A DNA stretch of 64,000 nucleotides. It comes from Flavobacteriaceae bacterium PS02336 (GTDB taxonomy: Bacteria > Bacteroidota > Bacteroidia > Flavobacteriales > Flavobacteriaceae). The notes beneath the pieces were generated by a model that was given only the letters and a program-made list of their open reading frames with translations, did not search any database and was not told the DNA's origin. The DNA lies in assembly GCA_029960065.1 (NCBI GenBank), contig JASCOF010000002.1, forward strand, positions 496,001 through 560,000, read 5' to 3'. The translations under genes were made by a program, and so were the position numbers. This document shows, in pieces, positions 43,686-53,090 of this stretch. Each line of letters starts with the position of its first letter. Position 1 is the stretch's first letter.

Positions 43686-46154
43686 ATGAGCGTAAATTTA
43701 AAAAGCCTAATTTCAGTTCTTCATGCCAAATGGATTGGTTCAGAAACTGATGTTTTCATAGATCATATTTCGATCGACAGCCGTTCACTGCAAAATGGAT
43801 CTCAAACTTTGTTTTTTGCTTTGGCAGGAATTAACAACGACGCTCATTTATTTATTCCAGATTTAATAGAAAAAGGAGTCCAGAATTTTGTGGTGCAGTG
43901 TGTTCCAGAAGGTTTTGCCGATAAAGCAAATTTTCTGCTAGTTGCAAATACGCTCGAAGCATTGCAGGAATTTGCTGCATATTACAGAAACCTTTTTCAT
44001 TTTCCTGTTATAGGATTAACGGGAAGTAATGGAAAGACCATTGTAAAAGAATGGCTTAATTTTTTATTAAGTCCTGATTACAATATTATTAGAAGTCCAA
44101 AGAGCTACAATTCGCAGGTAGGCGTACCGCTTTCTGTAATTGCTATAAACGAAAAACACAATTTGGGGATTTTTGAAGCTGGAATTTCTACAGTAAACGA
44201 AATGGCAAAACTGGAGAAAATCATCAAACCCAATATTGGTGTTTTAACAAATATTGGTCCAGCGCACGACGAAGGCTTTTTGAATTTGATACAGAAGATT
44301 GACGAAAAATTGCTCTTGTTTAAAGACTGTCCAGTAATAATCTATCAAAAAACAGAAGTTGTCGATTCCTGTTTGACTCAGTTTGCAGCAGAATATATGA
44401 TGCATCCGCGAAAACTTTTTTCATGGAGTTTTACCGATAAGACCGCAGATGTTTTTATTCTGAAAAAAGAAAGTAAAAACGATCGTACAACAATTCAATA
44501 TCAATATCAAAATGATGTTTTTGGTTTAGAAATTCCATTTAGCGATTCAGCGTCTATAGAAAATGCCATTTCTTGTTTGTTGGTTTTATTGCACTTTAAA
44601 TATGATCAAGAAACGATTCAAAGCCGAATTGAAATGCTTTATCCAGTTCGAATGCGTCTGGAAGTTAAAAACGGAATTAACAACTGTAGTATCATAGATG
44701 ATAGTTATAGTTCTGATTTTCAATCGCTAAAAATTGCGTTAGACTTCTTGGAAAGCCAAAAAAAGAATGCTTCTAAAGCAGTTATTTTATCTGATATTTT
44801 CCAAAGCGGATTCTCAAATGAAGAATTATATTCTAAAGTTGCACAGTTAATTGCAGCTAATAAAATACATCGCGTAATTGGAATTGGGGAAACGATTTCT
44901 TCGTTTGCATCAAAATTTCCAAATAGTATAATGTTTCAGAATACAGCTGAATTTATGGATTCGATTGAAAGCTTAAACTTTCAAAATGAAACAATTTTAA
45001 TAAAAGGAGCAAGGTCTTTTGCATTCGAAGAAATTGTATCGCTTCTTGAAGAGAAAACGCACGAAACAGTTCTCGAAATTAATTTGGATGCAATCAGTCA
45101 TAACTTTAATTACTTTAAATCGAAACTGGCACCAAATGTCAAAATGATGGTAATGGTTAAGGCGTTTGGTTATGGAAATGGCGGATTGGAAATTGCCAAA
45201 TTATTAGAACATCATAAAGTTGATTATTTAGGTGTGGCTTTCGCCGATGAAGGAATTTCATTGAAAAATGGAGGGATCAAACTGCCTATTATGGTTTTAA
45301 ATCCAGAATCTACAAGTTTCCCATCTATAATTCAATATCAATTAGAACCTGAAATTTACAGTATAAAGGGACTAAAAGCTTTTTTGAAAATTGCCCGCGA
45401 AAAGAATTTGAAAGATTTTCCAATTCACATCAAGATTGATACGGGAATGCACCGTTTAGGTTTTGAAGAAAATACAATCGAAGAATTGATTGAAACATTA
45501 AAAGGAAATGCAACGGTTCGGGTTCAAAGCATTTTATCGCATTTGGCAACAAGCGATGATCCAAAACATTATGATTTTGTCCAAAAGCAGATTGCGTTGT
45601 TCGAGAAATTGTCTTCGCGTTTAATGAAGGAATTAAATGTAAATCCAATTCGCCATATTTTAAATACATCTGGAATCAGTAATTTCCCGAATTCACAATA
45701 CAATATGGTTCGTTTAGGAATTGGTTTGTATGGCGTTTCAAACGATGCAGCAGAACAAAAATATCTGGAAAATGTTGGGACTTTAAAATCGATTATTTCC
45801 CAAGTTCGTACTATTCCTGCTGGAGACAGCGTAGGTTACGGCCGTCGTTTTATGGCAGAAAAAGAAACTAAAATTGGCACAATTCCGATTGGTTATGCTG
45901 ATGGAATATCAAGATTATGGGGAAATGAAGTCGGATTTGTAACGATAAAGAATCAAAAAGCACCAATTGTTGGAAGCGTTTGTATGGATATGCTGATGGT
46001 AAATGTTTCTGAAATTGACTGTAAAGAAGGTGATCCAGTAATTATTTTCGGCGAAAGCCCAACTGTTATAGAGATGGCAGAAGCTTTAAAAACAATTCCG
46101 TACGAGATTATGACGAGTATTTCGCAGCGAGTAAAACGGGTATTTTTTAGATAA
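43686..46154 (+). CDS. murF-alr: Bifunctional MurF ligase / alanine racemase
   Basis: 822 residues. Residues 1 to about 455 are MurF: ATP-binding GLTGSNGKTIVKEWL near 112, PKSYNSQVGVPLSV, and the glutamate ligase domain with SIIDDSYSSDFQS near 340. From about 462 the alanine racemase begins, LEINLDAISHNFNYFKS, with the PLP Lys in MVMVKAFGYGNGG near 491, IKIDTGMHRLGF, and the catalytic Tyr in SVGYGRRFMAEKE near 717. MurF adds D-Ala-D-Ala to the UDP-muramoyl tripeptide and Alr makes the D-Ala. The fusion joins supply and use, and is known in Bacteroidota. Confidence 0.95.
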   Translation: MSVNLKSLISVLHAKWIGSETDVFIDHISIDSRSLQNGSQTLFFALAGINNDAHLFIPDLIEKGVQNFVVQCVPEGFADKANFLLVANTLEALQEFAAYYRNLFHFPVIGLTGSNGKTIVKEWLNFLLSPDYNIIRSPKSYNSQVGVPLSVIAINEKHNLGIFEAGISTVNEMAKLEKIIKPNIGVLTNIGPAHDEGFLNLIQKIDEKLLLFKDCPVIIYQKTEVVDSCLTQFAAEYMMHPRKLFSWSFTDKTADVFILKKESKNDRTTIQYQYQNDVFGLEIPFSDSASIENAISCLLVLLHFKYDQETIQSRIEMLYPVRMRLEVKNGINNCSIIDDSYSSDFQSLKIALDFLESQKKNASKAVILSDIFQSGFSNEELYSKVAQLIAANKIHRVIGIGETISSFASKFPNSIMFQNTAEFMDSIESLNFQNETILIKGARSFAFEEIVSLLEEKTHETVLEINLDAISHNFNYFKSKLAPNVKMMVMVKAFGYGNGGLEIAKLLEHHKVDYLGVAFADEGISLKNGGIKLPIMVLNPESTSFPSIIQYQLEPEIYSIKGLKAFLKIAREKNLKDFPIHIKIDTGMHRLGFEENTIEELIETLKGNATVRVQSILSHLATSDDPKHYDFVQKQIALFEKLSSRLMKELNVNPIRHILNTSGISNFPNSQYNMVRLGIGLYGVSNDAAEQKYLENVGTLKSIISQVRTIPAGDSVGYGRRFMAEKETKIGTIPIGYADGISRLWGNEVGFVTIKNQKAPIVGSVCMDMLMVNVSEIDCKEGDPVIIFGESPTVIEMAEALKTIPYEIMTSISQRVKRVFFR

Positions 46155-46222
46155 TTTTAAGAAATTTCAAGAAAATTGCGTATTTTCGGGATTCACTTAT
46201 TATAAATATAAACAGATACGAT

Positions 46223-46606
46223 ATGGGATTTTTTTCAGAATTTAAGGAATTTGCAATGAAAGGCAACGTAGTCGATTTGGCTGTCGGTGTAATTATTGGA
46301 GCTGCTTTTGGCAAAATCGTCAGCTCATTAATTGAGAATGTAATAACGCCTCTGATATTGAAACCAGCATTAGATGCTGCACATTTATCGACTATCGAAG
46401 AACTAACGGCCTTTGGAGGTGTCAAATATGGTTTGTTTATTTCGGCAGTAATTAACTTTATAATTGTAGCGTTTGTTTTGTTCTTAATCATTAAAGGAAT
46501 AAACAACCTTAAAAAGAAAGAAGCCCCAGCTCCAAATCAACCTGCAGCACCAACTCAGGAAGAATTGCTTACTCAAATTAGAGATTTGTTAAAAAACAAA
46601 CAATAA
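46223..46606 (+). CDS. mscL: Large-conductance mechanosensitive channel
   Basis: 127 residues. The start MGFFSEFKEFAMKGNVVDLA and TM1 with AVGVIIGAAFGKIVSSL are diagnostic for MscL. TM2 is GLFISAVINFIIVAFVLFLI. The C-terminal bundle helix follows a Pro/Ala linker. The homopentamer opens under membrane tension to release solutes in osmotic downshock. Single gene with its own terminator. Confidence 0.96.
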   Translation: MGFFSEFKEFAMKGNVVDLAVGVIIGAAFGKIVSSLIENVITPLILKPALDAAHLSTIEELTAFGGVKYGLFISAVINFIIVAFVLFLIIKGINNLKKKEAPAPNQPAAPTQEELLTQIRDLLKNKQ

Positions 46607-46636
46607 GATATAATACCGCTACACTAAGTCTAACTT

Positions 46637-46664
46637 AACCGCCTTCTAAAGAGGCGGTTTTTTT
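46637..46664 (+). terminator. Rho-independent terminator of mscL
   Basis: Stem AACCGCCT / AGGCGGTT with a short loop, then seven Ts. Confidence 0.85.
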
Positions 46665-46710
46665 ACAAAATGTTTGTTTTATAACATTTTGTTATTTTTT
46701 GTGAATCACC

Positions 46711-46740
46711 TTGCAGAGACTTTTATTATACTTACTTTTG
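46711..46740 (+). promoter_or_regulatory. Promoter of asd
   Basis: TTG (46711-46713), 19 bases, then TACTTTTG (46733-46740): a full match to the Bacteroidota promoter layout. The start codon is at 46782. Confidence 0.65.
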
Positions 46741-46781
46741 CCTTACGAAATTAGATTATTGAATTATTTAAAAATATAAAA

Positions 46782-47771
46782 ATGAGAATTGCAGTCGTTG
46801 GTGCTACCGGAATGGTTGGCGAAGTAATGCTTAAAGTTTTAGCGGAAAGAAATTTCCCGGTTACAGAATTAATTCCTGTTGCATCTGAAAGATCAGTAGG
46901 AAAAGAAATTGAATACAAAGGTCAAAAATATAAAGTAGTTGGTTTACAGACAGCAGTAGATATGAAAGCAGATATTGCCGTTTTCTCTGCTGGAGGAGAT
47001 ACTTCTCTTGAATGGGCTCCAAAATTTGCTGCTGCAGGAACTACTGTAATTGATAATTCATCTGCATGGAGAATGGATCCTACAAAAAAATTAGTAGTGC
47101 CAGAAATCAACGCTTCTGTTTTAACAAAGGAAGATAAAATTATTGCTAATCCAAACTGTTCTACAATTCAGATGGTTGTGGCTTTAGCGCCTTTGCATAA
47201 AAAATACAATATCAAAAGAATCATTGTTTCTACTTACCAATCGATCACTGGAACTGGTGTAAAAGCGGTAAAACAGTTGGAAAATGAATATGCAGGAATT
47301 CAGGGAGATATGGCTTACAAATATCCAATTCACAGAAATGCAATTCCTCACTGCGATAGTTTTGAAGAAAACGGATACACTAAAGAAGAAATGAAATTAG
47401 TTCGCGAAACTCAAAAAATTCTTGGTGACAATACAATTAGAGTTACAGCTACGGCGGTTCGTGTTCCTGTTGTTGGCGGACATAGCGAAGCGGTAAATGT
47501 TGAGTTTACAAATGATTTTGAAGTGAATGAAATTCGCGAAATCTTGCACAATACAGAAGGAGTAACAGTACAAGATAATTTAGATACTTTTACTTATCCA
47601 ATGCCATTGTATGCTGAAGGTAAAAATGATGTTTTTGTTGGAAGAATTCGTCGTGACGAAAGCCAGCCAAACACTTTAAACTTATGGATTGTTGCTGATA
47701 ACTTAAGAAAAGGAGCAGCTACAAACACCATTCAAATCGCTGAATATTTAATTCAAGCTGGTTTGGTATAA
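46782..47771 (+). CDS. asd: Aspartate-semialdehyde dehydrogenase
   Basis: 329 residues, usual length. The NADP-binding start MRIAVVGATGMVGEVMLKVL, catalytic Cys126 in ANPNCSTIQ, and the conserved substrate Arg and His in RVPVVGGHSEAVNVEF are present. It reduces aspartyl phosphate to aspartate semialdehyde, the branch point for Lys/diaminopimelate, Thr and Met. Single gene with promoter and terminator. Confidence 0.96.
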   Translation: MRIAVVGATGMVGEVMLKVLAERNFPVTELIPVASERSVGKEIEYKGQKYKVVGLQTAVDMKADIAVFSAGGDTSLEWAPKFAAAGTTVIDNSSAWRMDPTKKLVVPEINASVLTKEDKIIANPNCSTIQMVVALAPLHKKYNIKRIIVSTYQSITGTGVKAVKQLENEYAGIQGDMAYKYPIHRNAIPHCDSFEENGYTKEEMKLVRETQKILGDNTIRVTATAVRVPVVGGHSEAVNVEFTNDFEVNEIREILHNTEGVTVQDNLDTFTYPMPLYAEGKNDVFVGRIRRDESQPNTLNLWIVADNLRKGAATNTIQIAEYLIQAGLV

Positions 47772-47802
47772 TCTGAGATTAAATAAAATTGTTATAAAGA
47801 AG

Positions 47803-47840
47803 AAACCGTAATTGCAGTAATGTAATTACGGTTTTTTTGA
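47803..47840 (+). terminator. Rho-independent terminator of asd
   Basis: Stem AAACCGTAATT (47803-47813) and AATTACGGTTT (47824-47834) with a ten-base loop and following Ts. Confidence 0.85.
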
Positions 47841-47921
47841 TTAATTAAGTTATATGACTTAAGAAACTTGACACGTTTTAAAAACCTTTTAGGTTTAACT
47901 CATTAGTTATCAATTTAAGGC

Positions 47922-47929
47922 TATTTTTG
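47922..47929 (+). promoter_or_regulatory. Candidate -7 element for the SMI1/KNR4 gene
   Basis: TATTTTTG fits TAnnTTTG, 25 bases before the ATG at 47955. No clear -33 element. Confidence 0.35.
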
Positions 47930-47954
47930 TTAGATCAATGTAAATTAAGATTTT

Positions 47955-48356
47955 ATGCCATTTCCGATAGATGTCAAATACATAATTGAAACAGAAGAGC
48001 AATTAGGACTTAGATTTCCACCTTTATTCAAAGAAAAAATGACAAAGGAGAATGGAGGTGAAGTTGCAACAGAATATGATGATTGGAATCTTTATCCCTT
48101 TTTTGATAAGAGTGATAAAAAAAGAATGAGCAGAACTTGTAATCATATCGTTTTAGAAACCAAGCAAGCAAGAAAATGGAATAACTTTCCGCTCAAAGGA
48201 ATCGCTATTGCTGGAAATGGCTGTGGAGATCAATTAATCCTTATTCCGTTAGATGATGATAAGGAAAAGCTGAGTGAAACAGTCTACTTTTGGTATCATG
48301 AAACTGGAGCATTAGAAAGAGTGGGAGAGAATATTAATGAACTAATAACGGAATAA
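47955..48356 (+). CDS. SMI1/KNR4-family protein
   Basis: 133 residues, cytoplasmic. The start IIETEEQLGLRFPPLFKEKM then TKENGGEV and the later PLKGIAIAGNGCGDQLIL and VYFWYHETGALERV follow the SMI1/KNR4 (SUKH) fold. Many SUKH proteins are immunity proteins for contact-dependent or polymorphic toxins, and others are general regulators. No toxin gene is next to it here, so an orphan immunity role or a housekeeping role are both open. Own promoter element and a double hairpin downstream. Confidence 0.8.
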   Translation: MPFPIDVKYIIETEEQLGLRFPPLFKEKMTKENGGEVATEYDDWNLYPFFDKSDKKRMSRTCNHIVLETKQARKWNNFPLKGIAIAGNGCGDQLILIPLDDDKEKLSETVYFWYHETGALERVGENINELITE

Positions 48357-48373
48357 ATTTATATTAACATAGG

Positions 48374-48406
48374 AAACCCGACAGCTTTTTAAAATCTGTC
48401 GGGTTT
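48374..48406. repeat. Palindrome AAACCCGACAG...CTGTCGGGTTT
   Basis: Perfect 11-bp arms at 48374-48384 and 48396-48406. It is followed at once by a second hairpin, so this is a double terminator between convergent genes, and the second of three elements of this family in the window. Confidence 0.75.
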
Positions 48407-48416
48407 ATTTGATCAA

Positions 48417-48450
48417 AAAAAAGCGGGAGTAATTGATTCCCGCTTTTTTG
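48417..48450. terminator. Bidirectional terminator AAAAGCGGGA...TCCCGCTTTT
   Basis: Ten-bp stem with A-run on the left and T-run on the right, so it can work for both the SMI1 gene and the ferredoxin gene. Confidence 0.8.
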
Positions 48451-48454
48451 TATA

Positions 48455-48772
48455 TTAATATTCTGGAGCCAATTCAAGTTCCAGTCCTTCTAAATCTTCA
48501 GTAATTGGAATCTGGCAGCCCAAACGGCTGTTAGACTTCACATAAAAAGCTTCAGACAGCATAGCTTCTTCATCGTCACCCATTTCTGGTAATGCAACAT
48601 CATTTAGAACATAACATTGGCAGGAAGCACACATGGCCATTCCGCCGCAAGTTCCTTCAACAGGAAGTTCGTATGCTTTGCATAACTCCATTATATTCAT
48701 TGCCATATCAGTCGGAGCCTGTAATTCGTGTATAACCCCTTCTCGATCTTTAATTTTTATTAATACATCCAT
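48455..48772 (-). CDS. [2Fe-2S] ferredoxin, adrenodoxin type
   Basis: 105 residues. Cluster ligands are Cys42, Cys48 and Cys51 in GTCGGMAMCASCQC and Cys86 in SRLGCQIP, the C-x5-C-x2-C...C pattern of adrenodoxin and Isc ferredoxins. It passes single electrons in the cytoplasm. Three genes further on the same strand make an Nfu-type scaffold and Mrp, both Fe-S carriers, which suggests an Fe-S theme. The extra Cys31 and Cys53 are not cluster ligands in known relatives. Confidence 0.9.
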   Translation of the reverse strand: MDVLIKIKDREGVIHELQAPTDMAMNIMELCKAYELPVEGTCGGMAMCASCQCYVLNDVALPEMGDDEEAMLSEAFYVKSNSRLGCQIPITEDLEGLELELAPEY

Positions 48773-48831
48773 TTTTAATTATTGGAATTTTTTTGGCAGG
48801 ATCTTATAACGTGAAAAAATCCTAATTTATA

Positions 48832-49311
48832 TTAGCTAGTAGGTTTTGTACTAAAAGCGTATTCTTTCCTATTATTGTCCTTCAATTTCATTTTTACACC
48901 CAGGACATTTTCATTTTTCTCAAGAATTGTTATCACTGCAATTACAGAATAATAATCTTTGTCTGACTGGAAAACTAGAGTTCCTTCATAAGTCGTATTT
49001 AAAACACCCTGTTTGTCAGTTGATGCTGAAACTTTTCTAGGATGAGAGAATTCTGCAGAACTGTAAGTTGTTTTACTTGCAAATTTTGCTTTTCCGTCAA
49101 CAAAATCATATAAAAAATCATAGTTGCCAATTCGTAAGGATCCAGCTTCTTCATTTGGATTAATTGAAAAAACAATTTTCCCGGCATATTGAAAATCAGT
49201 CCATTCTTCCGCTTCATTTACCCAAGCCTTGTCAACAACAACATTTTTACTTTGAGCGTAATCCACAGAAACAAAAAACAGTAATAAAAAAAGAGTGTAA
49301 AAGTTTCTCAT
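48832..49311 (-). CDS. Secreted protein of unknown function
   Basis: 159 residues with a signal peptide (MRNFYTLFLLLFFVSVDYAQ). The rest is predicted beta-rich with no Cys and no motif I can name: WTDFQYAGKIVFSINPNEEA near 38, then YDFLYDFVDGKAKFASKTTY and GTLVFQSDKDYYSVIAVITI. It could bind a ligand in the periplasm. It lies between the ferredoxin and Nfu genes on one strand, with gaps too long to be sure of a shared transcript. Confidence 0.6.
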   Translation of the reverse strand: MRNFYTLFLLLFFVSVDYAQSKNVVVDKAWVNEAEEWTDFQYAGKIVFSINPNEEAGSLRIGNYDFLYDFVDGKAKFASKTTYSSAEFSHPRKVSASTDKQGVLNTTYEGTLVFQSDKDYYSVIAVITILEKNENVLGVKMKLKDNNRKEYAFSTKPTS

Positions 49312-49524
49312 AGTTTAAGATTTAGGGTTATTTTACAAATTTAAGTTAAAAATGTAACAATTCCTTAACAGAAACTCTTAAAACTTTATGTTCTTTTTTG
49401 TGAATATGGCAAAAAGTGCTTATTTATTGACTTGTAATTTAAATTTTATTTAATCAAAGACGAATAAGGCTTAATATTCTTGTTAAATAATATAATGATA
49501 AAAGTTGCGAAATAAAACAATTTG

Positions 49525-49764
49525 TTACATAATATTTACCACAGTTTCAATTTGCGGCGCATATTTTTTTATCGTTGTTTCAACTCCAGCTTTCAATGTC
49601 ATTTGATTAACGCTGCAGCTAATACAAGCCCCTTCTAAACGAACTTTTACATGTTTGTCATCTTCAATGGAGATCAATGAAATATCCCCGCCATCTGATT
49701 TTAAAAATGGCCTAATCTCGTCTAAAGCCAATAAAACATTATTTGTTAATTCTTCTGTTGTCAT
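49525..49764 (-). CDS. NifU C-terminal-domain Fe-S scaffold (Nfu type)
   Basis: 79 residues from the ATG at 49764 (MTTEELTNNVLLALDEIRP); an earlier ATG would add nine residues unlike the family. The fold starts with that helix, then FLKSDGGDISLISIED and the cluster motif GACISCSVNQMTLKAG with Cys47 and Cys50. Two subunits hold a bridging [4Fe-4S] cluster for transfer to target proteins. It is just downstream of mrp, another Fe-S carrier, separated by an A/T inverted repeat. Confidence 0.88.
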   Translation of the reverse strand: MTTEELTNNVLLALDEIRPFLKSDGGDISLISIEDDKHVKVRLEGACISCSVNQMTLKAGVETTIKKYAPQIETVVNIM

Positions 49765-49788
49765 AATTTTATCAATTAGAAAATGGGT

Positions 49789-49876
49789 CAATTAGAGAAT
49801 TAGAAAATTCACTTTCTGAGTAAAATTATCTAATTCTCTAATTTTGCAATTATCTTATTAGTATTATCTCAATTAT
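49789..49876. repeat. A/T palindrome between mrp and nfu
   Basis: AATTAGAGAATTAGAAAATT near 49791-49810 pairs with ATTATCTAATTCTCTAATTTT near 49826-49846. A further related copy, ATTATCTAATTA, follows at about 49871-49882. No T-run. Confidence 0.5.
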
Positions 49877-49880
49877 CTAA

Positions 49881-51008
49881 TTATTTTTTTACTGCTGAAC
49901 AGCCTGCCATTGTTGTAATTTTAATAGCTTCAGTTGCTGGTAAACTTTCGTTTCTGTTTACTGTTTCCTGTACAACGTTACGAGTAATTTCCTCAAATAC
50001 TTTTTCTATTGGCGAAGCGGTTTGTAATGCTGCCGGACGGCCGTAATCTCCTGCCTCACGAATAGATTGTACAATTGGAACTTCTCCTAAAAATGGAACT
50101 TCTAAATCTTGGGCAAGGTTTTTAGCGCCTTCTTGTCCAAAGATATAATATTTATTATCAGGTAATTCTTCTGGTGTAAAGTATGCCATGTTTTCAATGA
50201 TTCCTAATACTGGAACGTTGATATTGTCCTGCATAAACATTGCAACTCCTTTTTTAGCATCTGCCAAAGCTACCGCTTGAGGTGTACTTACTACTACTGC
50301 TCCAGTAATTGGAAGAGACTGCATGATAGATAAATGAATATCTCCAGTTCCTGGAGGCAAATCAAGAAGCATGAAATCTAATTCTCCCCAATCTGCATCA
50401 AAAATCATTTGGTTTAATGCTTTTGCAGCCATTGGACCTCTCCAGATTACAGCCTGGCTTGGAGCTGTAAAAAATCCGATTGAAAGCATTTTGATTTCAT
50501 AACTTTCAATAGGTTTCATTTTCGATTTTCCGTCAACTGTAATAGAAACCGGTTTTTCGTTTTCAACGTCGAACATAATCGGCATTGAAGGGCCATAAAT
50601 GTCAGCGTCAAGAACACCAACTTTAAAACCCATTTTTGCAAGCGTTACTGCTAGATTTGCGGTTACAGTAGATTTTCCTACTCCTCCTTTTCCAGAAGCA
50701 ACTGCAATAATATTTTTGATTCCAGGAATAGCACGTCCCTTAATTTCAGGTTTCTCTGGAGATTCAACTTTAATATTTACTTTTACTTTAGCATCTGGAG
50801 ATATTAATTCGTGAATTGTCTTCTTAATATCGTCTTCAGCTCTTTTTTTAATATGCATTGCAGGAGTATGCAATACCAAGTCAACAACAGCTTCATCGCC
50901 AAAAGTAATAACATTGGTTACAGCGCCGCTTTCAACCATATTTTTTCCTTCTCCAGCAATAGTAATTGTTTCTAAAGCTTTAAGAATTTCTTTTCTATCT
51001 AATTTCAT
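49881..51008 (-). CDS. mrp: Mrp/NBP35-family Fe-S carrier ATPase
   Basis: 375 residues. The N-terminal 90 are a MIP18/DUF59-type domain (KALETITIAGEGKNMVE...). The ParA-like ATPase has the deviant Walker A IIAVASGKGGVGKSTVTAN near 104, YGPSMPIMFDV and LLDLPPGTGDIHLS. In the place where many Mrp proteins have a CxxC this one reads ENMAYFTPEEL, so the usual cluster-ligand pair is missing; a Cys lies only in the C-terminal AGCSAVKK. It probably still carries Fe-S clusters or acts in assembly. Adjacent to an Nfu gene. Confidence 0.88.
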   Translation of the reverse strand: MKLDRKEILKALETITIAGEGKNMVESGAVTNVITFGDEAVVDLVLHTPAMHIKKRAEDDIKKTIHELISPDAKVKVNIKVESPEKPEIKGRAIPGIKNIIAVASGKGGVGKSTVTANLAVTLAKMGFKVGVLDADIYGPSMPIMFDVENEKPVSITVDGKSKMKPIESYEIKMLSIGFFTAPSQAVIWRGPMAAKALNQMIFDADWGELDFMLLDLPPGTGDIHLSIMQSLPITGAVVVSTPQAVALADAKKGVAMFMQDNINVPVLGIIENMAYFTPEELPDNKYYIFGQEGAKNLAQDLEVPFLGEVPIVQSIREAGDYGRPAALQTASPIEKVFEEITRNVVQETVNRNESLPATEAIKITTMAGCSAVKK

Positions 51009-51425
51009 TGTAATGGGCTATTTTTCTATTCACAGAATCCTGTTTATAAAGATTATACTTATTTAAACTGAATTCAGGGTGCAAAGATAACAGATTAAGT
51101 TCGGAATTAAGCGATTTTGAATTGTAATTATTGATATAGAGATTATTCAAAATTATGCAGAACTGTTTTTTTGAGGCATTTGAATCTTAACTAAAATTTT
51201 TGGAAGCGGTAAAGCGAATTGATTTTGGTTTATAATTTGGAGTTTTTTGTATAAATTTTCTTCTTTTTAAAAGTGTATTCTCATAAAACTTCTTTATATT
51301 TGAGTGCCCAAATCGATGATTTTCAGTTATTAAAAAAGTATGTGAAAACTTGTTTTTTTTAGAATCGCTTATTGGGTTTTCCTTATTTTTTTTAAAGTTA
51401 TTTTTTTCATTTAAACTTTAAAAAT
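51009..51425. other. Divergent promoter region between mrp and the L,D-transpeptidase gene
   Basis: 417 AT-rich bases without a gene. On the minus strand TATCTTTG (51082-51089) is a -7 match 74 bases upstream of mrp. On the plus strand TATATTTG (51295-51302) is a -7 match about 124 bases upstream of the transpeptidase gene. Neither has TTG at the ideal distance. Confidence 0.4.
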
Positions 51426-53024
51426 ATGCGAAATTTTACTTTTTCTACAATTATTATTGCGGTTAGCTTTTTTGCATTTTCATTTCATTCATATTCAGGT
51501 AAAACAGAAAGTAAAAAGGCTTCAGTAAATCACAAATACGTTGCGGTTCTTACAATAGATGCAGCAGCTATAAATACCTTCTTTAAAAAATATCCCAAGC
51601 TAAAAAAGTATCAAAAAGATGTTGAGGATATTTATAAAAACAAACAGTATAAATCGATTTGGTATGATGAGAAAAGTATTACTGAATTTGGAGCATTACT
51701 ATACCAAAAAGTAAATGTGTTGAAAGATCAGGGAATAGATAGTAAAATGCCCTACAAAGAAATAATCGATCAGGCATTTAACGAAAGCGATAATATCGAT
51801 CCTCCGCAGATGGATACAGAGTTACTGCTAACGAGCATGTATATTTTTTATGCCAGTAATGTCTATTCTGGTGTAGATCCTGCAACTTTAAAAAAAATAG
51901 GCTGGTACCTGCCTGCTAAAAGCATTTCATATTCTAAAATTTTAGATTCTTTAATTGTCGATAAAAACCGATTGAACGAAGATGATAATCTTTTATTTAG
52001 CCAATATTACAAATTGCAGGATGCCTTAAAGAAATATCGTAAAATTGAAACCGATAATCTCTGGCAGAAAATTACCATTGATAGCCTTAATTACAAAGAT
52101 TTAAGACCAGATGATACTGCTGTTGCCATAAAACAAATTAGAAATCGTTTGTTTGTTGTGGGAGATCTTAAACGAGATTCTCAAAGCAATGTATATGACG
52201 AAGAGTTAATGGCGGGTGTATTGAATTATAAAAAAAGATACAATCTTAAATTGAACTATGCTATTACAAGAGATCATATCAATCAATTGAATGAGCCAAT
52301 CAGCAAGAGAATTAAAACAATTATGCTGAATATGGAACGATGCAGATGGATTCCGACTAATTTGTCTAAAGCCAGTGAATATGTAATGGTTAATATTCCG
52401 TCATTCCGCATGTTTTATGTCAAAGACGGAAAATATGCGTTTGTTTCGGATATTTTTGTCGGTAATAGACTCAGTGAAACGGTTATATTCAGCGGTATGA
52501 TGGACAGAATCGTTTTCAGCCCTTATTGGTATGTTCCAAATAGTATTATTCAAAACGAATTAAAGCTTCAGATTGCAAGAGATAAAAATTATCTGGCGGA
52601 ACACAATATGGAATGGAACGGCGGAAAAGTGAGACAAAAACCAGGACCTAAAAACTCTCTGGGATTAGTGAAATTTATGTTCCCAAATCCGAACGATATT
52701 TACATGCACGACACGCCCGCAAAGAGTTTATTCGAATTTGAAAACCGTACTTTCAGCCATGGCTGTATTAATGTAAAAGAGGCAAAAAATCTAGCATTGA
52801 CTATTTTGAAAGATGATCCTGACTGGCCGGTAGACAAAATAGATCAAGCCATGAGCGGTGAAAAAGAAACAACTTGTATGCTGAAAAATAAAATCCCAGT
52901 TTATATAGGATATTTTACAGCTTGGGTTCAGGACAATGGAGAAATAAATTTTTTCCCAGATGTATACAGCCGTGATGATAGTCTAGATAAACTCCTTTAT
53001 TCAGATTCTGTTACTATGAAATAA
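51426..53024 (+). CDS. L,D-transpeptidase (YkuD domain), exported
   Basis: 532 residues with a signal peptide (MRNFTFSTIIIAVSFFAFSF). A long N-terminal region of YcbB-like scaffold type is followed by a peptidoglycan-binding-like helix pair (DLRPDDTAVAIKQIRNRL). The YkuD catalytic domain has VNIPSFRMFYVKDG near 323, His in IYMHDTPAK and the nucleophile Cys447 in FSHGCINV. The enzyme makes 3-3 cross-links or attaches proteins to peptidoglycan. The Arg that often follows (SHGCIR) is Asn here. Own promoter region, palindrome downstream. Confidence 0.9.
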   Translation: MRNFTFSTIIIAVSFFAFSFHSYSGKTESKKASVNHKYVAVLTIDAAAINTFFKKYPKLKKYQKDVEDIYKNKQYKSIWYDEKSITEFGALLYQKVNVLKDQGIDSKMPYKEIIDQAFNESDNIDPPQMDTELLLTSMYIFYASNVYSGVDPATLKKIGWYLPAKSISYSKILDSLIVDKNRLNEDDNLLFSQYYKLQDALKKYRKIETDNLWQKITIDSLNYKDLRPDDTAVAIKQIRNRLFVVGDLKRDSQSNVYDEELMAGVLNYKKRYNLKLNYAITRDHINQLNEPISKRIKTIMLNMERCRWIPTNLSKASEYVMVNIPSFRMFYVKDGKYAFVSDIFVGNRLSETVIFSGMMDRIVFSPYWYVPNSIIQNELKLQIARDKNYLAEHNMEWNGGKVRQKPGPKNSLGLVKFMFPNPNDIYMHDTPAKSLFEFENRTFSHGCINVKEAKNLALTILKDDPDWPVDKIDQAMSGEKETTCMLKNKIPVYIGYFTAWVQDNGEINFFPDVYSRDDSLDKLLYSDSVTMK

Positions 53025-53033
53025 AAAATAAAA

Positions 53034-53068
53034 AACCCGGCAGATTTAAAAACATAATCTGTCGGGTT
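53034..53068. repeat. Palindrome AACCCGGCAGATT...AATCTGTCGGGTT
   Basis: 13-bp arms with one G-U at 53034-53046 and 53056-53068, third element of this family in the window. Between convergent genes, with A and T runs on the two sides, so probably a bidirectional terminator. Confidence 0.75.
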
Positions 53069-53090
53069 CTAAAAAAAATGGTCTACAAGC

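Noticed and set aside
47955..48356. SMI1/KNR4 protein as immunity gene of a toxin system
   Set aside because: No polymorphic toxin or secretion gene is adjacent; neighbours are housekeeping genes.
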